From NCBI GenBank assembly GCA_026929865.2, contig CM049403.1:28919501-28983500 (forward strand): DNA of 64,000 nucleotides. The letters are read 5' to 3'. The notes below the pieces were generated by a model. It was not told the origin of the DNA. It ran no database searches and saw nothing but the letters and a program-made list of their open reading frames with translations. The position numbers and the translations under genes were made by a program. Numbering within the stretch: the first letter of the stretch is position 1; the number at the start of each line of letters is the position of its first letter. The stretch comes from Hyperoplus lanceolatus. Lineage: Eukaryota > Chordata > Actinopteri > Uranoscopiformes > Ammodytidae. Positions 41,243 to 55,242 of this stretch are shown piece after piece.

Positions 41243-43075
41243 CACACGTGTCAAACTCAAGGCCCGCGGGACACGTTTTGATCTGGCCCGCGAATCAATT
41301 CGGCCGATTTGAATCAATTCTGAAAAAAAAACATTTTTTATTTATTTTTTCTTCTTCATGGAGCCTATGCCATATCCGCACGTCGCATACGCTCCCAACT
41401 GTTAGTAAACTTACGTGGCTTACAGCTAGGAATGTCTGCTGAAAGTTCTACAGCTCAGGATTTTAAGCCATGAATTGATGAACTTGCATCTAAGAAGAGC
41501 TGTCAGTTTTCTGAGGGCTGTAAATAGGCCAATATTTGTGGCCAAATAGCATGCTAATATTGATGATTGATTGTGTCAAGTGTCTAAGGCAGTGGTGTCA
41601 AACATCCGGCCCGTGACTTGTAGAGCACACATTTCTGAGCATTTAAAAAAGAAAAGTAAGTTAAATTAAAATTAAATTAAATTGGGAAAAACATATTCCA
41701 AAACAACCAATAACCTCTGTATTTAAAAATAAATCAAAACAGTAGAAGTTGCACTTTTATTTAATTGTATTTTGTACTGTCTGCATGTTTGCACAAAATG
41801 TGTCCCTGTACATATAGTAAACACAATTGGACAACTGTAAGGTCAGTGCCTGTTGTATTTGTGTATTCAAATAAACAGTTGTTTATTTCATTAGTGCGTA
41901 TTGGCATCTTTGAGCAAAATACCCCCAGAATTTTGGGGGCACCTCCTATTCCCGTGGCCAGCAGCAACCTTTACTAAGACATTTCCTGAGATCCCTTGTG
42001 ATCCGTGATAATGTAGGTTACATATGTAGGCTGAGTTATAAAGCATATAACTGAAAAACAAAGCTAAAGATTTGGATTTGACATATGTACGTTATTTTGC
42101 CATTATTTTACTGGTCCGGCCCACTTGAGATCAGAGAGGCTGTATGTGGCCCTCGAACCAAAACGAGTTTGACACCTCTGAGGGGTATACTACGAAGCGA
42201 GATTAAGGGCTGAGCGAGGTCTGTGGGCTTCTTTCTTTTCATCAGTAGCGATTACAGGTGACGTGACAGGTGACAGCTATCACAGTTCGGACATCGCTGC
42301 AGACTCGCAGGTTAAGCTTCTCACAGTAGATTCATATTTGTCCGGAAAATACAGACTAGCCTACAGGTTTTGTATCTGGGCTATTTATTTTAATGGTATT
42401 TATAAGATGCAAATAAAGGGCTATTAGCCTAAATCAAAATCAAAATTGTATTAATTTTGATGTGGCCTAAAACTAACGTGATTTTCCATATAGGCTATGC
42501 TATTCATTAGGGGACAGTGTCAGACTTAAATCAGATTCTTAAGTGTAGGATTATCAACTAGGCTAAATGGTGTGCTGTTTAAATCCGAGTTCAACCTTTA
42601 ATTGCTTTATAATGTCATTTATTTTATAGATCGTTCTCACTGCGAGAGCGATCTGTAAAATAAATTAATCAATTCAGTAGCCCAATTTTCTGACAACATT
42701 CCACTCTCTCCTTATTTGCAGTATGAGTTTTTTTCCGGCTCTCTGTTTGCTGCTGTTCTGTGATCAGTCAGACTGACAAACTCTTCCTCTTGAGTGAAGT
42801 CAGTGAAGTCAGCTGCTCGCAATCAGTCCGTTTGTGTAAAGTTAGCGGCACAAGATCAGTCCAGTCTGTGCGGAAGCAGAGTCAAATGACGGCCAAACGC
42901 CCCCTCTCATGGGGACGCGCACAGAGCCTGAAGCCGAAACCCTCGTTCAACATAAGAGGTTGATAACTGCCTTCGTGATACCGGTTAGCTCTGAGCGAGG
43001 GTATGTGTTATGTTGAACCAGATCAAAAAAAGAGAGCCGGGCTCTGTTGAGTTTGCTTTGTAGTATACCCCTCTG
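41243..43075. mobile_element. hAT-type element with 8-bp duplication, composite
   Basis: Starts CACACGTGTCAAACTC and ends, once the nested element is discounted, GAGTTTGACACCTCTG (14 of 16 inverted match). It is flanked by GTCTACTG at 41235-41242 and 43076-43083, the 8-bp duplication typical of hAT. GGCCCG-rich subterminal DNA is also typical of this group. A second terminus-like CAGTGGTGTCAAAC at 41590 suggests an inner hAT copy sharing the right end. No transposase frame remains. Confidence 0.85.
42181..43072 (-). mobile_element. TIR element, family E copy 2 (0.89 kb)
   Basis: AGGGGTATACTACGAAGCGA at the left and the inverse GTATACCCCT at the right. The interior is the reverse complement of copy 1 at 25.3 kb but lacks about 470 bp near this left end. 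It sits inside the final bases of the hAT element, with CTG repeated at 42178-42180 and 43073-43075. There is no coding frame. Confidence 0.85.
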
Positions 43076-43083
43076 GTCTACTG

Positions 43084-44330
43084 CATCTTGTTGTTTTCCA
43101 CAATGGCCCCGTAGACAAAGCTGTAACACGTTTACGTAAAGTCAATACAAACATAAATGATTTTTATTTAATTTTTTTGGAGAAAAAAAAAACGTTTTCA
43201 GTTCAACTGGATTGATAGAAACCTTGCTTCTCCAAGTTAACTTTTGACTCTTCATATTTATTAATAGTTCAAAGTCAAGACTAGTCATTTTAAGGGAATA
43301 TGACATAACGTACTCTCTTCTAGCAACAGGTTCCAAGTCCTACAAGTTGAATTACTCAAAGCACCTATAAATGTCACCCAGAACCTTGGGGAACATGCTG
43401 TGTTTTACTCACATGACAATATGTTTTTTTCTAATGTGTGTATATTTAGAGTTTAAATGTCTTTTGTTTTATTTTCCTCTTTTTCGGCATGGATGAAGAA
43501 AACTCAAAATCTGCTTGTGGGACTGCATCCATTGGAACTAAACTGCCTGGAATTTGGCAATATTTTTTGTTTTCTTTAACTCTTCACTCTCTTGAGGGTT
43601 TTGCATTTCTTTGCTCCAGCGAATCTTCTGTCTCCTGAACACAATGTGTCGATATCAAACACCTCAGCTCTGAGAAAAAACAGGCCTTGTGCGTGTGCGC
43701 CCACGCAGCTTTGGGCACATGCCATTGTACTTTCTGTATTATGATTTTTGTTGTATCTCTATTGGCCTCCCTGTGGCTACGTTTCCCTTTTTCGCTAATG
43801 TTTTGTCATCTGAAGCTGTGATATTATGTTAAATTAGCCCGTGGCGGAGATTGCCTTGTGCTAGCAATTCATCACCTGTGTTGGCATGAGGTGACTGCAT
43901 GAGCGACTGAGCTAGCGTCAGATGCTATGACGTGCGGAGCGAGCGTCTGGTGCAGGGGGGTTAATTGAGGGCGATTAAGGTGATTAATGGCTTTGTTTGA
44001 AGTGAAAACACAAGACAGACTAGCTTGTGTTACAAGGCAAATATTTGGGGGAAATAAATCCATCAGTGGCATGAGCACAGAATGCCTAGAGAAGGTTTAG
44101 CAGCAGTCAGGTGTGTGTAGCACCAGGGATATGTAGGCTCTTAATGTCAATATGGGGGAAAAAAGGACATAGTGTGCGTTTGTGTGTGTGTTGGGTTAGG
44201 GAACTGGCTATATATGTGTGTGTAGAAGGAAATGGAGACATATAGGCTTGTGTGTGATCATCGAGTGGGAAAGAGTAATATTGACATGGAGCTGGCTAGT
44301 TAAAAAGAGCTTCTGTTTCCAAACTGTTCC
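43084..44330. other. Intergenic, no gene recognised
   Basis: About 43590-44090 is repeat-free with several ATTAA/GATTAA homeodomain-like cores, a possible enhancer-type sequence. No coding or RNA gene was supported. Confidence 0.35.
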
Positions 44331-44355
44331 ATTCCTATTATTGTCTTAGAGAGAC

Positions 44356-44356
<1 letters not shown>

Positions 44357-44429
<73 letters not shown>
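44357..44429. repeat. (TG)n microsatellite
   Basis: About 36 TG units. Confidence 0.95.
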
Positions 44430-44689
44430 TGCTCACATATCCGTTCTCAGTGCAAACGTGCTCTAACACACTTTATTTCTCTCCTCCACAGATGCAGATC
44501 TCCCTCGCTGACAGCTCAAACCGCCCTCAAAATCTTGTTACTCCAGAAGCAAACAGGAAGTAATTTCACTCCAGTGGATGGGGGGAAGGCTGATTTCTCC
44601 TCAGGCAACACAGGGTTACGCAGGCAGGGCTGCAGCATCAGAGAAAATGATGTTTCCTAGATTAATTATTAGAAACATCTTATTTGGAT

Positions 44690-44778
44690 TTGTGTGCCTT
44701 TATTACCTTTCATTGTGAAGCACTTTGCAATTGCACTTTATTTTGAAATGTGCTATACAATAAAAATCTTTACTTACT
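44690..44778 (+). repeat. LINE/SINE-like 3' tail fragment
   Basis: AAGCACTTTGCAATTGCAC then TGTGCTATACAATAAA, the arrangement seen at the 3' ends of vertebrate L2/CR1-like LINEs and their SINEs. A similar tail occurs at 52221-52290 (GAAGTACTTTGAGTTGCC, then GCCTT repeats). Confidence 0.45.
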
Positions 44779-45853
44779 TTCCAAACTTTTTTGTTTTTTA
44801 TTACTTTACTTGCTTTTTAAAAATCGTGTTAATCCACTTTCGAAAGTCCACACCCAAACCCCGTTTCACAGGCACACCTAAGTCATAAAACCGGTGCATG
44901 CACTTTGGTTCAAAGTCACATAATTGTTTGAATGGGCATCACCTGTGTGTAGTCAAGGGGATTGAAGTAAAAACACCTGCCTTGAAGGTCGAACATTTGG
45001 TGAATCAGTATCATGACTAGTCACTGAAAAGCTCCTCAAGTACATACATTAAAAGAGAAATGTTCAACAACAACAAAAAACATGGATTAATAATTTCTAC
45101 ATTTTTAAAGTTAACAAAATCCAACTTTAGGTAAAAAAACTTGATTGCAGAGTTCAAAGAACATAAGAATTAATCAGTATTAAAAAGGCAAGTCTGAAGA
45201 CTTAATTTTACTGGCAGTTAAGTAAATCTAGTCCATATGTGGCCTTTGCCTTTTTGTTCTGGATAATATATATGTGACTAACCTGTAATCACTGCAAACC
45301 AAATCACACGTAAATGTACCTTTATTCTGTCACAACATTTAACTGGTTGTATTGAAAAATCAATTCTGCATTTGGTATCCTACTTTAAATTTTCAATCAA
45401 AGCTCAGACCTAGAGTTGAAGATAGATGTTAGTGCTTTGTCTATTTTGCATTCAATACATCACCTGTTTACTTCTTTGATCTACTTCTCCTATAAACTGA
45501 ACCCTATTTAGAAGAGCTGTTCATGAAGCGTCATTAAACTATAGCTTCATGATTCATAGCTGCACCATGCTAGTTGAAGGTGGGCAGTCCACTGGAGCGC
45601 GCAGAGATTCAAATTGGATAGCCGTATATACTGTAGCGGAGGGCAGTCATGCAGTCAAGAGAATAAGGAACAATCTCTCTCCACCCCCCTAATCAGTCCA
45701 GTCACTGTATGTTATGTGTAGAGTTAACTGTATGCCAACCTAAGGCACTTAATTCAGGTGTTATAATATCATGTAAATTGAATGAGGTCAGTCGTCAACA
45801 GCTTTGGGGGGGGGGGCTGCACATACATTTTCAACACTAACACAGGTTGTAGT

Positions 45854-46097
45854 TAAAGCCATAGTGCGGAACTTTTTCATATAAATGAATGTCTGTTACA
45901 TTCAACACATAGTTGACAAACTGGTGTCACCCTCTGACACTGGGGCAGGAGCTCAGAAAAAAACCTGGACGAACAGCAGCATATATAAAATCCGTGCACT
46001 ATCACCAAAGGATTACCTCATGTAAATGCGCTGACAGTGTTGTTGTAGTTACTCATAATTCCTCATGGGGGCAACAAAAGTTACACACTATCTTTTT
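45854..46097 (+). mobile_element. Non-autonomous TIR element, family A copy 3
   Basis: AAAGCCATAGTGCGGAACTT at the left and CAAAAGTTACACACTAT at the right. It shares AAACTGGTGTCACCCTCTGA and TAATTCCTCATGG with the copies at 10.4 and 11.1 kb but has an internal deletion. Confidence 0.7.
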
Positions 46098-46099
46098 AA

Positions 46100-48099
46100 G
46101 TGTCAGAAAATCATCCAGAATCCAGGCCATAACCCAGCAGCATCTACTCAACTTTCTGCTCATATCACTCATGTCGCATCAGCGTAGGAAGACTATGTTT
46201 TATATATGAAAAATTCCCCTTTGCAGATATCTCATAGAGAATTTGTAAAAATGAGCCATAGATATATATTTGGCTCGGAGGCAGCAGAAGGGAGACAGGA
46301 TCAGGATCTGTCAAGGTCGTCTGTCAAAAGCGGGGCACACGTCTGAATATGAATTTCATTTCAAAAGATGAAGAAAAAAAAACTTCATAAAAGCAGTGAG
46401 GGGGCTGAGCAGAGAGACAGGCACAGTGACAGAGAGGCTTTACCCCATCTGTCCCGTATACCAGCAGTCAAAACACCCAACCCGAAATAGACATTGTGTT
46501 CGCCATAAATTGCTTAACCATATGATTTGCTGTAATCCGAGATGTATAATAACGTCTTTTTACTCACACCATATTTATATTATAAAAGCTATTAGAACTA
46601 AATTGTATGTCAGCCCTCCCTCTACCACCTCTGTGTTTTTTAATCTCTTCGTTTTGGCAGTGGAGTTGTCGAGGGGGCTCTGTCTGTCTGTGAGCAAAAA
46701 TATCTCTTGACTACAAGGGAATGTGAAAATGCTTTAAAACATGTTGCTGATCTTGGCAGGTTGTATCCCGGTTATGGGTTTATAAGGAGCTATACGGGGT
46801 TTCCTGCTATCTTGCCATCTAAAACTTGCCCACAGTTTTCCTCAAACACTCACTCGACTCCCTCCCTGTACTTTTGCCTGTGCCAGCTGTTTTTCTTAAA
46901 GGTCCGTGAACCGGACATCAAAACACGGTTTTAAATGTTGTTTAAACTGCACTGTCCCACTCCCTTTTGAGGCCTGATGGGAGATAATCAATCACCTGTT
47001 AAGAGGGTGCCAATATGTTAGCGTACGGGAGGTGGTACAGAATAACATCAGGGAGGGTTTCGAATTCCTTGTCAGAATGTGGTTTAGGGGGATTGTTTTG
47101 AATTTTGGTTTTACAGAGTTTTCTATAGAATCAAATCTCAACCAAGCTGGATCAACATTGCTCCAATGGCCCGTGCAAGTCTGAGTTGTTTTTGCATTGA
47201 TGTTTTCGCTGCCACCCTTGGTCTATAAAGTTCCCGAACTCCACCCGATTGGCATGTGCTTGTTTAAGGTGAGAGCTCTGACGGCCAATGTAAGTGGCTG
47301 TGAAGTGCATGCTTATGCCGATCACAGCTAGAAAGCTTTTTAGCGTGTTTGAGTAAAGTGCTGACATTTATGACCCATGTTACAATGCATTTATGATCTA
47401 AAATAACATCTGATGGATGGGATTACTACACTATTCACGTTGCTACGTTTGCTTCCACATCTGCAAAAGTGCCACATTCTCTGCAGTAGGACAAGGATGG
47501 GCAGTGATCCGAGCGAGGGAGAAGAGTACTGAGAAACCATTGTATATATTTGAATAGCACCTGAAAACAATAGTGCTTTTGACAGAGCACATACAAATGA
47601 AAAACACATGTAAACAAATCAGATATATACACCTATATACATATAAAGCATTCTAATATCACGATTGAATAAAGACAATTAAGTTAACAGGTGACAGGGC
47701 ATAAAAGCAATGAGAAAGATGATAAAAGAGACGGCATCACATACAAGGAAGTCTATAAAAAGTCTATAAAAAAGTGATTTAAAAAAGAAACATTATACAG
47801 CTTAAAGGGATATCATTCGAACCTTAATACTGGCGTTATGGTTGCATAGGATTTTGAGGTTGTTGGATCAACATCTCCTCAGCGCTCTAATGTTTTCCGG
47901 AGGGAGAGAGAAATGTAGCGCGAGGGAGGTGAGAGAAAGTGCAATCTTGTGGTCTGCTTGGGTTTCTAATATTGCAGAGGTAGTTCTTCGGAGGCCAAGC
48001 GGCACCATGTGACGGTAACTGAATCGCTACACAGCTGCAGCCGCGGGCAACCAACGCTACGGTCCCCAAAGGCTGCTGGAATAGTCACAGGACAGCTTT

Positions 48100-48100
<1 letters not shown>
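46100..48100. other. Intergenic, no gene recognised
   Basis: A 104-codon frame at 46396-46710 has no recognisable family or coding signature. No transposon ends were found. Confidence 0.4.
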
Positions 48101-48101
<1 letters not shown>

Positions 48102-48181
<80 letters not shown>

Positions 48182-48438
48182 TTTGTAAGGCTTTACTTGT
48201 GAGGACATGCATTGACATAATGTATTCCCTGACCACCTTACCCTAACACTAATGATCAAAACTAAATGCCTAACCCGAGCCCTTACATCTAACCTAAACC
48301 TAATTTTAACCTGAATTTTAATCCTTAGCGTTAACCCTCAAGCAGCCCTTTAAAGGCCTGTCTCAAAGTGAGAACCAGACAAAATGTCCTCACTCCTATG
48401 GTCTAAAACTCAAATTGGTTCACAAAAATTGGTGTGCA

Positions 48439-48522
<84 letters not shown>
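48102..48522. repeat. (CA)n - family D repeat - (CA)n block
   Basis: CA tracts at 48102-48178 and 48443-48522 flank the second family D copy (48180-48425), which shares CTAACCTAAACC, CCTCAAGCAGCCCT, CCTGTCTCAAAGTGA and AAAATGTCCTCACT blocks with 14262-14497. Confidence 0.8.
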
Positions 48523-48527
<5 letters not shown>

Positions 48528-48529
48528 AC

Positions 48530-51500
48530 CGGCGTATGGAAAAACCCAAATAGTGCAGGATGTACGAGGGTAAGTGGGGAGGCGCGGGAGAGAGAACTCT
48601 ACCCTGCCTGTTTCAAAGATGTTTTTAAAGCTGTGAAATTTCTAGTGCGACCACGGCCAGGCAGGGTTACACACAGGGGCTGTCTTTAGAGAACCAGAGC
48701 TGCTCTGTTTGTTCTTCTGTTAAATGGAGTGTGGCGGTGGTCGGACTGGAACCCAACTACTGTCACTCATGAATGTCTCTGTCAGAAGGGCAGACCAGAC
48801 CCTTGATCTCCATTGTACTTAATGGCCAGCGCTGTGAATTTATGGAGAAACCGGGACAGATTAGCTACACACAAACAGACGCAGCTCTTAAGAAAGGAAA
48901 CGGGTTAAAATTTTAGAGCAACTGTATAGAATTGTACACTTGTGTACTGTACAATAAGATGTAATAAAAGTGATTCTGATTCTGATTCATTCTGATTCCA
49001 TATTGCTTTTATACAAAAAAAAAGCGTTTGGCATTTAACTAGAACCAACATGCACCTGTTGATCACACATAATTCAGGCTGAGCTAAGCTAATAATTGGC
49101 GGCTGTAGCTGTGGCTTGATATTTACCATACTGAGGAAGGAGTGAAAGCAATTTTCCCGAAATGTCAAACTATACTTTTGAGTGTAATGAAGTCTGCCAC
49201 CTGAAACACACACACTCACACACTTGCCTCTCTATAAAGTAAATGAAGCAAACATGCAATGAAAGTTTACCTGTCTGGAATTGTCATTGTTTGCGTGAAT
49301 GTAGCCATTGTTATAATATTTATGAATGTTTATTTTCGACTTTTTGTAAAGGCTTTTTGAGACACACAACCTTGATATTATGTATTGATTTTTTTTTACT
49401 ATTTCAGACCAGCTTGTCCTTCACTGCATGACATGTGTCTGCGCTGACAGACTTAACCAGGTTGTCTGGCCATATGATCTATTGATCGTGTCCTGTTATT
49501 CTGAGCCCGTCCATCCATCGCTCATAAAACGTTATCCAAAGTGATATCTTGAACACTGCTGGTCTGATCCTTTCATGGATCATACATCTTCACAACCCCA
49601 TTCCCCCACTTTAAAAAACTTGCACTGATTTGATCAACTGAAGGTCGATATTTACAACTGAAACATCTTTCACATATGTCATATTGGGAAAAGAAACTTC
49701 AGGAACAATCCTCTGTGCTGTTTTCTAGTGTCTAAATAAATGACATCGTTGGCCGCAGGGGGGGTCAGTATGATTAAAGGTTGGCATTTCAAACTCTGAC
49801 AGGCTGCACACCAACACAATTTATCATTACAGTTGTAGAGACGAGAGCCCATTTTTTTATGCTGCTTTGTTCTTAGCTGTGCCTAAGCCATACCTGGGGG
49901 ACCGTGATTACTTTTCTATACTTAATCATTCTTTCATTTCAAGAGGTTACTGTAAGGCAACGTGATGATTGTGTGCTAACTGAGCCAATGGGCACTCTCA
50001 CACACAGCTGTAGCGTAACCCTACACCTGTACAAGTGAGTCAGGCTTTGGCTACCGAACACCGGAGAGTGTGTTGCAGGGCAGGGTGTGGGACGGGAGGG
50101 AATCCAAAGTGCGTGGGGCGCGCTGGCACACACATCAAACGCTCTGCCCCCGAACCCTCACACTCAATGTTGCAGATACTTCTTTGGAATAAGTAGAAGA
50201 AATAGAAGGAATAACTGCCTGCAGTGTAATGATAACATCCACACCAAAGATAGCCATCTTACAAATACAACAATCCTGACAACTAAAATCATGCTGGAAA
50301 CTTTAGTATTTGACTTAGGGGGATGTTGATGTTGATTGAGTGTTGTTTGAAGTGAGTGAAAAAAAGACAGTTGTTGTTGCAAAGATTTATTACAACACTG
50401 ACACAAAAAAAAACTAAAATGAAAAAATGTATTTCATATTATCCTGTGGGTAAGTTTGTTACATTCCACATGTCCAGTAACTGCATAATGTCTTTATTCC
50501 TATCAGTTGGTTTCTATCAGCCAAAACAGTGCCGAAGCTGTTCCAACATTTAAAGGAATTGTGTGATAATGTAAATTTAGGTTTCAATTCTAATACTATT
50601 TCTAATAATTGTTGTTTTTAAAAAGTTTGCACAAGTTAATTTGATCTCCTCAAACTGATCCGGAATCAATTGGAATTCATTGATTTTTTCCATTATCAAA
50701 TCCAGCTGTGTCCACATCTCTATTTTCTCAGAGTCTGTCCTGAGTGAACCAATCATTTCCCAGGATTCTCCTCAGCAATCACTCAAACTGGCCAATAACA
50801 GCAGCTCACCTGCAGCCCATCAGACACACACCCAAACACCACATCCTTTTCACATACCACAGTATCACCAGTATAACATATTAACCTTGGATTGACCTCC
50901 CATGTTCTTAACTTTAATATAAATTCATCATCCACACGCCCTTTGTCCCGCATGACAATAAATCACTTAAAATCTGTGAAATAAAATTACCATTATTTAA
51001 TCTGGAGGTGAAACATGAAACTCTGCCATCTGGTAAGGTTTGAGGCTGATGTTTTGGTTCAATAACGTCAGTGAACGTTTGTCATGTTAATGCAAAAGGT
51101 CTATGAGACAGACCAACTATGACAACTCTTCTACATACAAGTTCAAATGCAGCTGTTTTGTATCATAAAAAAACGCCATAAGCCTAATGTTTCTATCTCC
51201 TCAAACTCAACCTGCGTCGCATACTCTTTCTTTTTTACCATTCCACATTCTAGAGCTGATCATAAAAAAGTATGTAGCATGATTTCACGTACAATTATCA
51301 ACAGATGACGCAGTAAGGCACACGGGTATTTCTAAGCATGCTGCATCCGACCACAAGAATTGGGACATCCAACATCTTTTATCTACCATATTAAATAGAC
51401 TGGAAGTATGGAGGATTGTAACGCAAGGTCAGTGTGACACAGAGAGGGCCCTCATCAATGTCGAGAGCACTTTTCACAACAGCACTATTACATTCAGACA

Positions 51501-52750
51501 GCAACTTGAAGTGCGAGGGGGAAACGACTTTGCCACACCAAGACATATGCTTTAAGTCCACTCCGGTTCTGTAATGAGGAGCGCTGGCAGGACCATCAAA
51601 GGCTTTCCACTGGACCCTGACACTAAATGTTGTTGATGATCTGTCCAAGGGGGAGAGAGGAGAGACTAAGACTGATATGTAGATCATACCAAACAACTAG
51701 AGAAGTCTGGCTGCTGCTTCAGACAGGCACTTGATGGCAGGCCAGAGACTTGTGAAGAACTCAACTTGAATGATAATTTAGCTTCCCTGCACGTCTGCCT
51801 TTGCACACGGTTAGTGTCAACAAGGCGAGCTGGTAGAGGAAATGAAGGCAATGGAGAATACAAAGATCTTTTTGATAGTTCTCTCTCTTCTATACAAGCT
51901 GCAGTGTTGTGGTTTCATGCTAGGCCAGAAACAGGCCCTTGGCTCAGTAGGAAAGACTGTTATATGCAAGGATGTATATGAGAGGAAACAACCTCCATAG
52001 TTTGAAATAACAGGGTGGGGGTGAATCAAATGGGTTTTGAACAAGCTGGAGCACATGTAGCCTGTGGGCTAAATCTTTGGTCAGGCATCCTCCACCCACC
52101 GGCTCTCTCGAGGTCCTATCTTTATTTCCTCCTATCTTTCCAGTCACGTTTCCAGTCCTGTTGCACCATGTCATGCATTACGTTTTTATTCAACTGTATA
52201 ATCTGTTGATTGATGGTTTAATGTGAAGTACTTTGAGTTGCCTTTGTGTAAGAATTGTGCTCTAAACATTAAAGTTGCATTGCCTTGCCTTGCCTTTATT
52301 CTCAATTTACATAAAGCAATGGAAATGTGTCTTTCTGCATATCCCTACCAGTAGGGGTCATAGTGCAGGGTCAGCCACAGTACAGCGCCCCGGAGCAGTT
52401 TTGAAGGGTTAAGTGCCTTGCTCAAGGGCATCGTATGTAATATACCAGCCACCTGCTGCTGCTGCGGATAGAGTTTGTACGATGAAAATATGAATCTCAG
52501 AGTTCCAGGGACACGCCAAAGCAAAGTTTCTCTCCCACTGAACGGAGTGAAATCAATCCGGCTGAAATGGAAATGAGGCAAAACGAGAGAATGAACAGCA
52601 GGAGCGCAGGAGGTGGCCTGAGAGAATGCAGAGAAGGGCCGGGGAGGAGAGAAGGGGTTGGGGCCGTAACAAATCCAAAAACATGTTTCAACCTGTTGAA
52701 AATGCTTTGTCAGCAAACTGGCCTGAATCCAGTACACCCCCTACCACCAC
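48530..52750. other. Intergenic, no gene recognised
   Basis: Contains a short LINE-like tail at 48925-48999 (GATTCTGATTCTGATTCATT tandem tail), and a second tail near 52221-52290 with CCTTG repeats. No exon matched a known family. Confidence 0.4.
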
Positions 52751-52754
52751 TATC

Positions 52755-52855
<101 letters not shown>

Positions 52856-53068
52856 AGGCCTATACTCTTTCTCTCTGCTTTCCTCCCTATGGCCCACAAA
52901 GGAAAATGTTAATAACCTTGCAATTGTGGGTAGAAACAGAAACAGAACGCAAACCTTTCCAAAGAGCAAAAGAACAATAAAAGCTAATCTGTTCGTTCCC
53001 CTGCACAATCCTAACAAGATTGGGGGGACGTGAATGGCATTTCGGAGCGGGCCTAGCCATCTATTAAT

Positions 53069-53069
<1 letters not shown>

Positions 53070-53126
<57 letters not shown>

Positions 53127-53140
53127 ATACACATACACAC
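53070..53140. repeat. (CA)n microsatellite with CATA end
   Basis: About 25 CA units, then a short (CACATA)n stretch. A (CTGT)n tract follows at 53447-53476. Confidence 0.93.
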
Positions 53141-53833
53141 GGCATCTAAGGACACTCCAGAATGAAACATTGGGGAACTTGGATAAATGAGACTTTCCCC
53201 TATCTTTGCCAGAGGGGGAAATTGATTTGTATCCTCCAGTGTTATTATTCACAGAAGTCATAATCGCCCCGGTGTGACTGATGCTTATCTTTTTATCATT
53301 GTAGTGAAAATAGCAATTTGGGCTCAGTGTGCGAGGGGAGGGTTTTAATATTGTACAATAAATCGAAACACAGATGGCGTACAATAAACAATGGCTTATA
53401 TTCAGCGCTTTCAGGCTCATGACCTCATCTTCCTTTTTGCCGATCTCTTTCTGTCTGTCTGTCTGTCTGTCTGTCTGACTGACTGTGTATGTCTATCTGT
53501 CCGTGGCAAGATGAGGAGAAAAGCGTTCTGATATGCTGGCAGATAGCAGCAAAGCTATCGCGCTATCGCCTCTGTGTTGACGCCAAGAGGTCCAGAGTTG
53601 TCAAAAGTATCTGACCTCCATCTTTGAGAGATTACAGCGCCGAACAAAAAAAGAAGGGAAAGAAAAAGTGGAAAGTGGATAGAGATCAAATGCGTGTTCA
53701 AACAAACTGGCCCCCACCACACCCGCATGCACCGGAGAACAATGTTGCCAAGGCAACGCTGGCACCGTCCCATTCACGGTTTCCCACCTTCCCTCAGTCT
53801 GTTGGTGTTGTGGAAATCATATTATTATAAAAA

Positions 53834-54138
53834 TTAAAGCTGTACTATGTTACTATGTAATAGGAATGTGTGGTCTCTTTATTGACTGCTCTGCCATGTC
53901 TAAATAATGAGCCAAATAGTACCCAAAGTGTGTTTATTTTTTTGTTTTTTCCCCCTAGTAGTCGCAGATGTAGACAGTAGAGACTCAACATTGTATTTAG
54001 AGAAGAAGTCTAGTCTAGTCACCATCAAATAGAAGTGGAATGGTTATTCTGGACCGAACGCCAGTGAAAAATTCATAAAATAATACATTTTGAATGTACA
54101 TTTGAATATTTGAATATTTACATAGTACACCTTTAAAC
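53834..54138. mobile_element. MITE with TTTAAAG / ACTATGTAA termini
   Basis: ATTAAAGCTGTACTATGTTA at the left and TTTACATAGTACACCTTTAA at the right form an imperfect inverted repeat around about 300 bp of non-coding DNA. Confidence 0.65.
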
Positions 54139-54764
54139 AGTGGGTAGAGCTACTGTAATACCAAAAAAAAAATACCAACAAATATAAATACATAGTTCTC
54201 ACTTAATAAGTAATAAGGAGAGGACAGATGCAGTTATATTGTATTTTTTGTATTTATGTTTTGCATCCCCTTCTGTGCTGTTGCATAAACCATTTTGGGA
54301 ATTAATTTTTTTTTAATATATTTTCTAACTGTCCCCCCCAGCTTCACGTCACGCTCCCTCTGTCGTTTTAAGTTTTCGTCAGATTAAAAAAGAGACATTT
54401 CAACGCAGCACCTGGTTTGTTTTGACACTACAATGACCGAGAGCATCGCAGCCGCAGAGATCCCCCAGCTACGTCTGCCCTTTGATTTACATATCAAAGG
54501 GCAGCTTTCAAACAGTACTTGACTTTTTCATCACCTTTGTTTTATGGATGTTCTGTATATTTCTCCTGCAGGAAAACAGAATGAAATATTGATGTGACAG
54601 AGTCAAAGCAAAGTGTGTTAGTATATTTTACCCGTATTGCTGAAAGGAGTATAACAAAGGACTAGGTTTTTTATATATATATTTTTTTATATATGTATAT
54701 GTGTACAAAATATGTTCAAAGTTTTCCATTAAAAAATAACATATAGAAAATGTATACATATACT

Positions 54765-54960
54765 GTATATTTGATTTGATTTGATTTGATTCAATTTATT
54801 TCAGACAAATCAAACATACAAAATAAAATGAAAAGCATGGAAATACAATAAACAAATTATGTTTTCAAAAAAAAAAAAAAAAAATGATCTGTATTTCTGA
54901 GATATGCCTGAAAAGGAGCAGGAAGAAGTATACACTTATTTAATCCTACCCCTTTTCCAT
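54765..54960 (+). mobile_element. LINE 3' end fragment, family C copy 2
   Basis: (TTGAT)n, then TCAATTTATTTCAGACAAAT, AAAATGAAAAGCATGG, AATACAATAAACAAAT, a poly-A run and AAAAGGAGCAGGAAGAAGTA. It is inverse to the copy at 21.3 kb. It lies just beyond the dmrt2 3' UTR. Confidence 0.55.
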
Positions 54961-55242
54961 AGTAAAAAAAATAAAAAATAAAATTATTAAAAAATAAAAA
55001 TATTTGTCATTGTTATATTTTTAATTATAGGTTGAATATAGCTAAATACATTTTCATGAACAATAAAAATATATATACAAACACTGTCATTCATGTTCTA
55101 TCCATAAATATATTCTACTTATTGCCACTTTTTCTTGTCAAGAAAAAGTGTTCCAAGACCATTACTGTAATAGAACTGACCATGTTCATAATTATTCCCT
55201 CAACTTGTCATCTGAGTCCGTCCATAAAAACAAAGTGCACTA

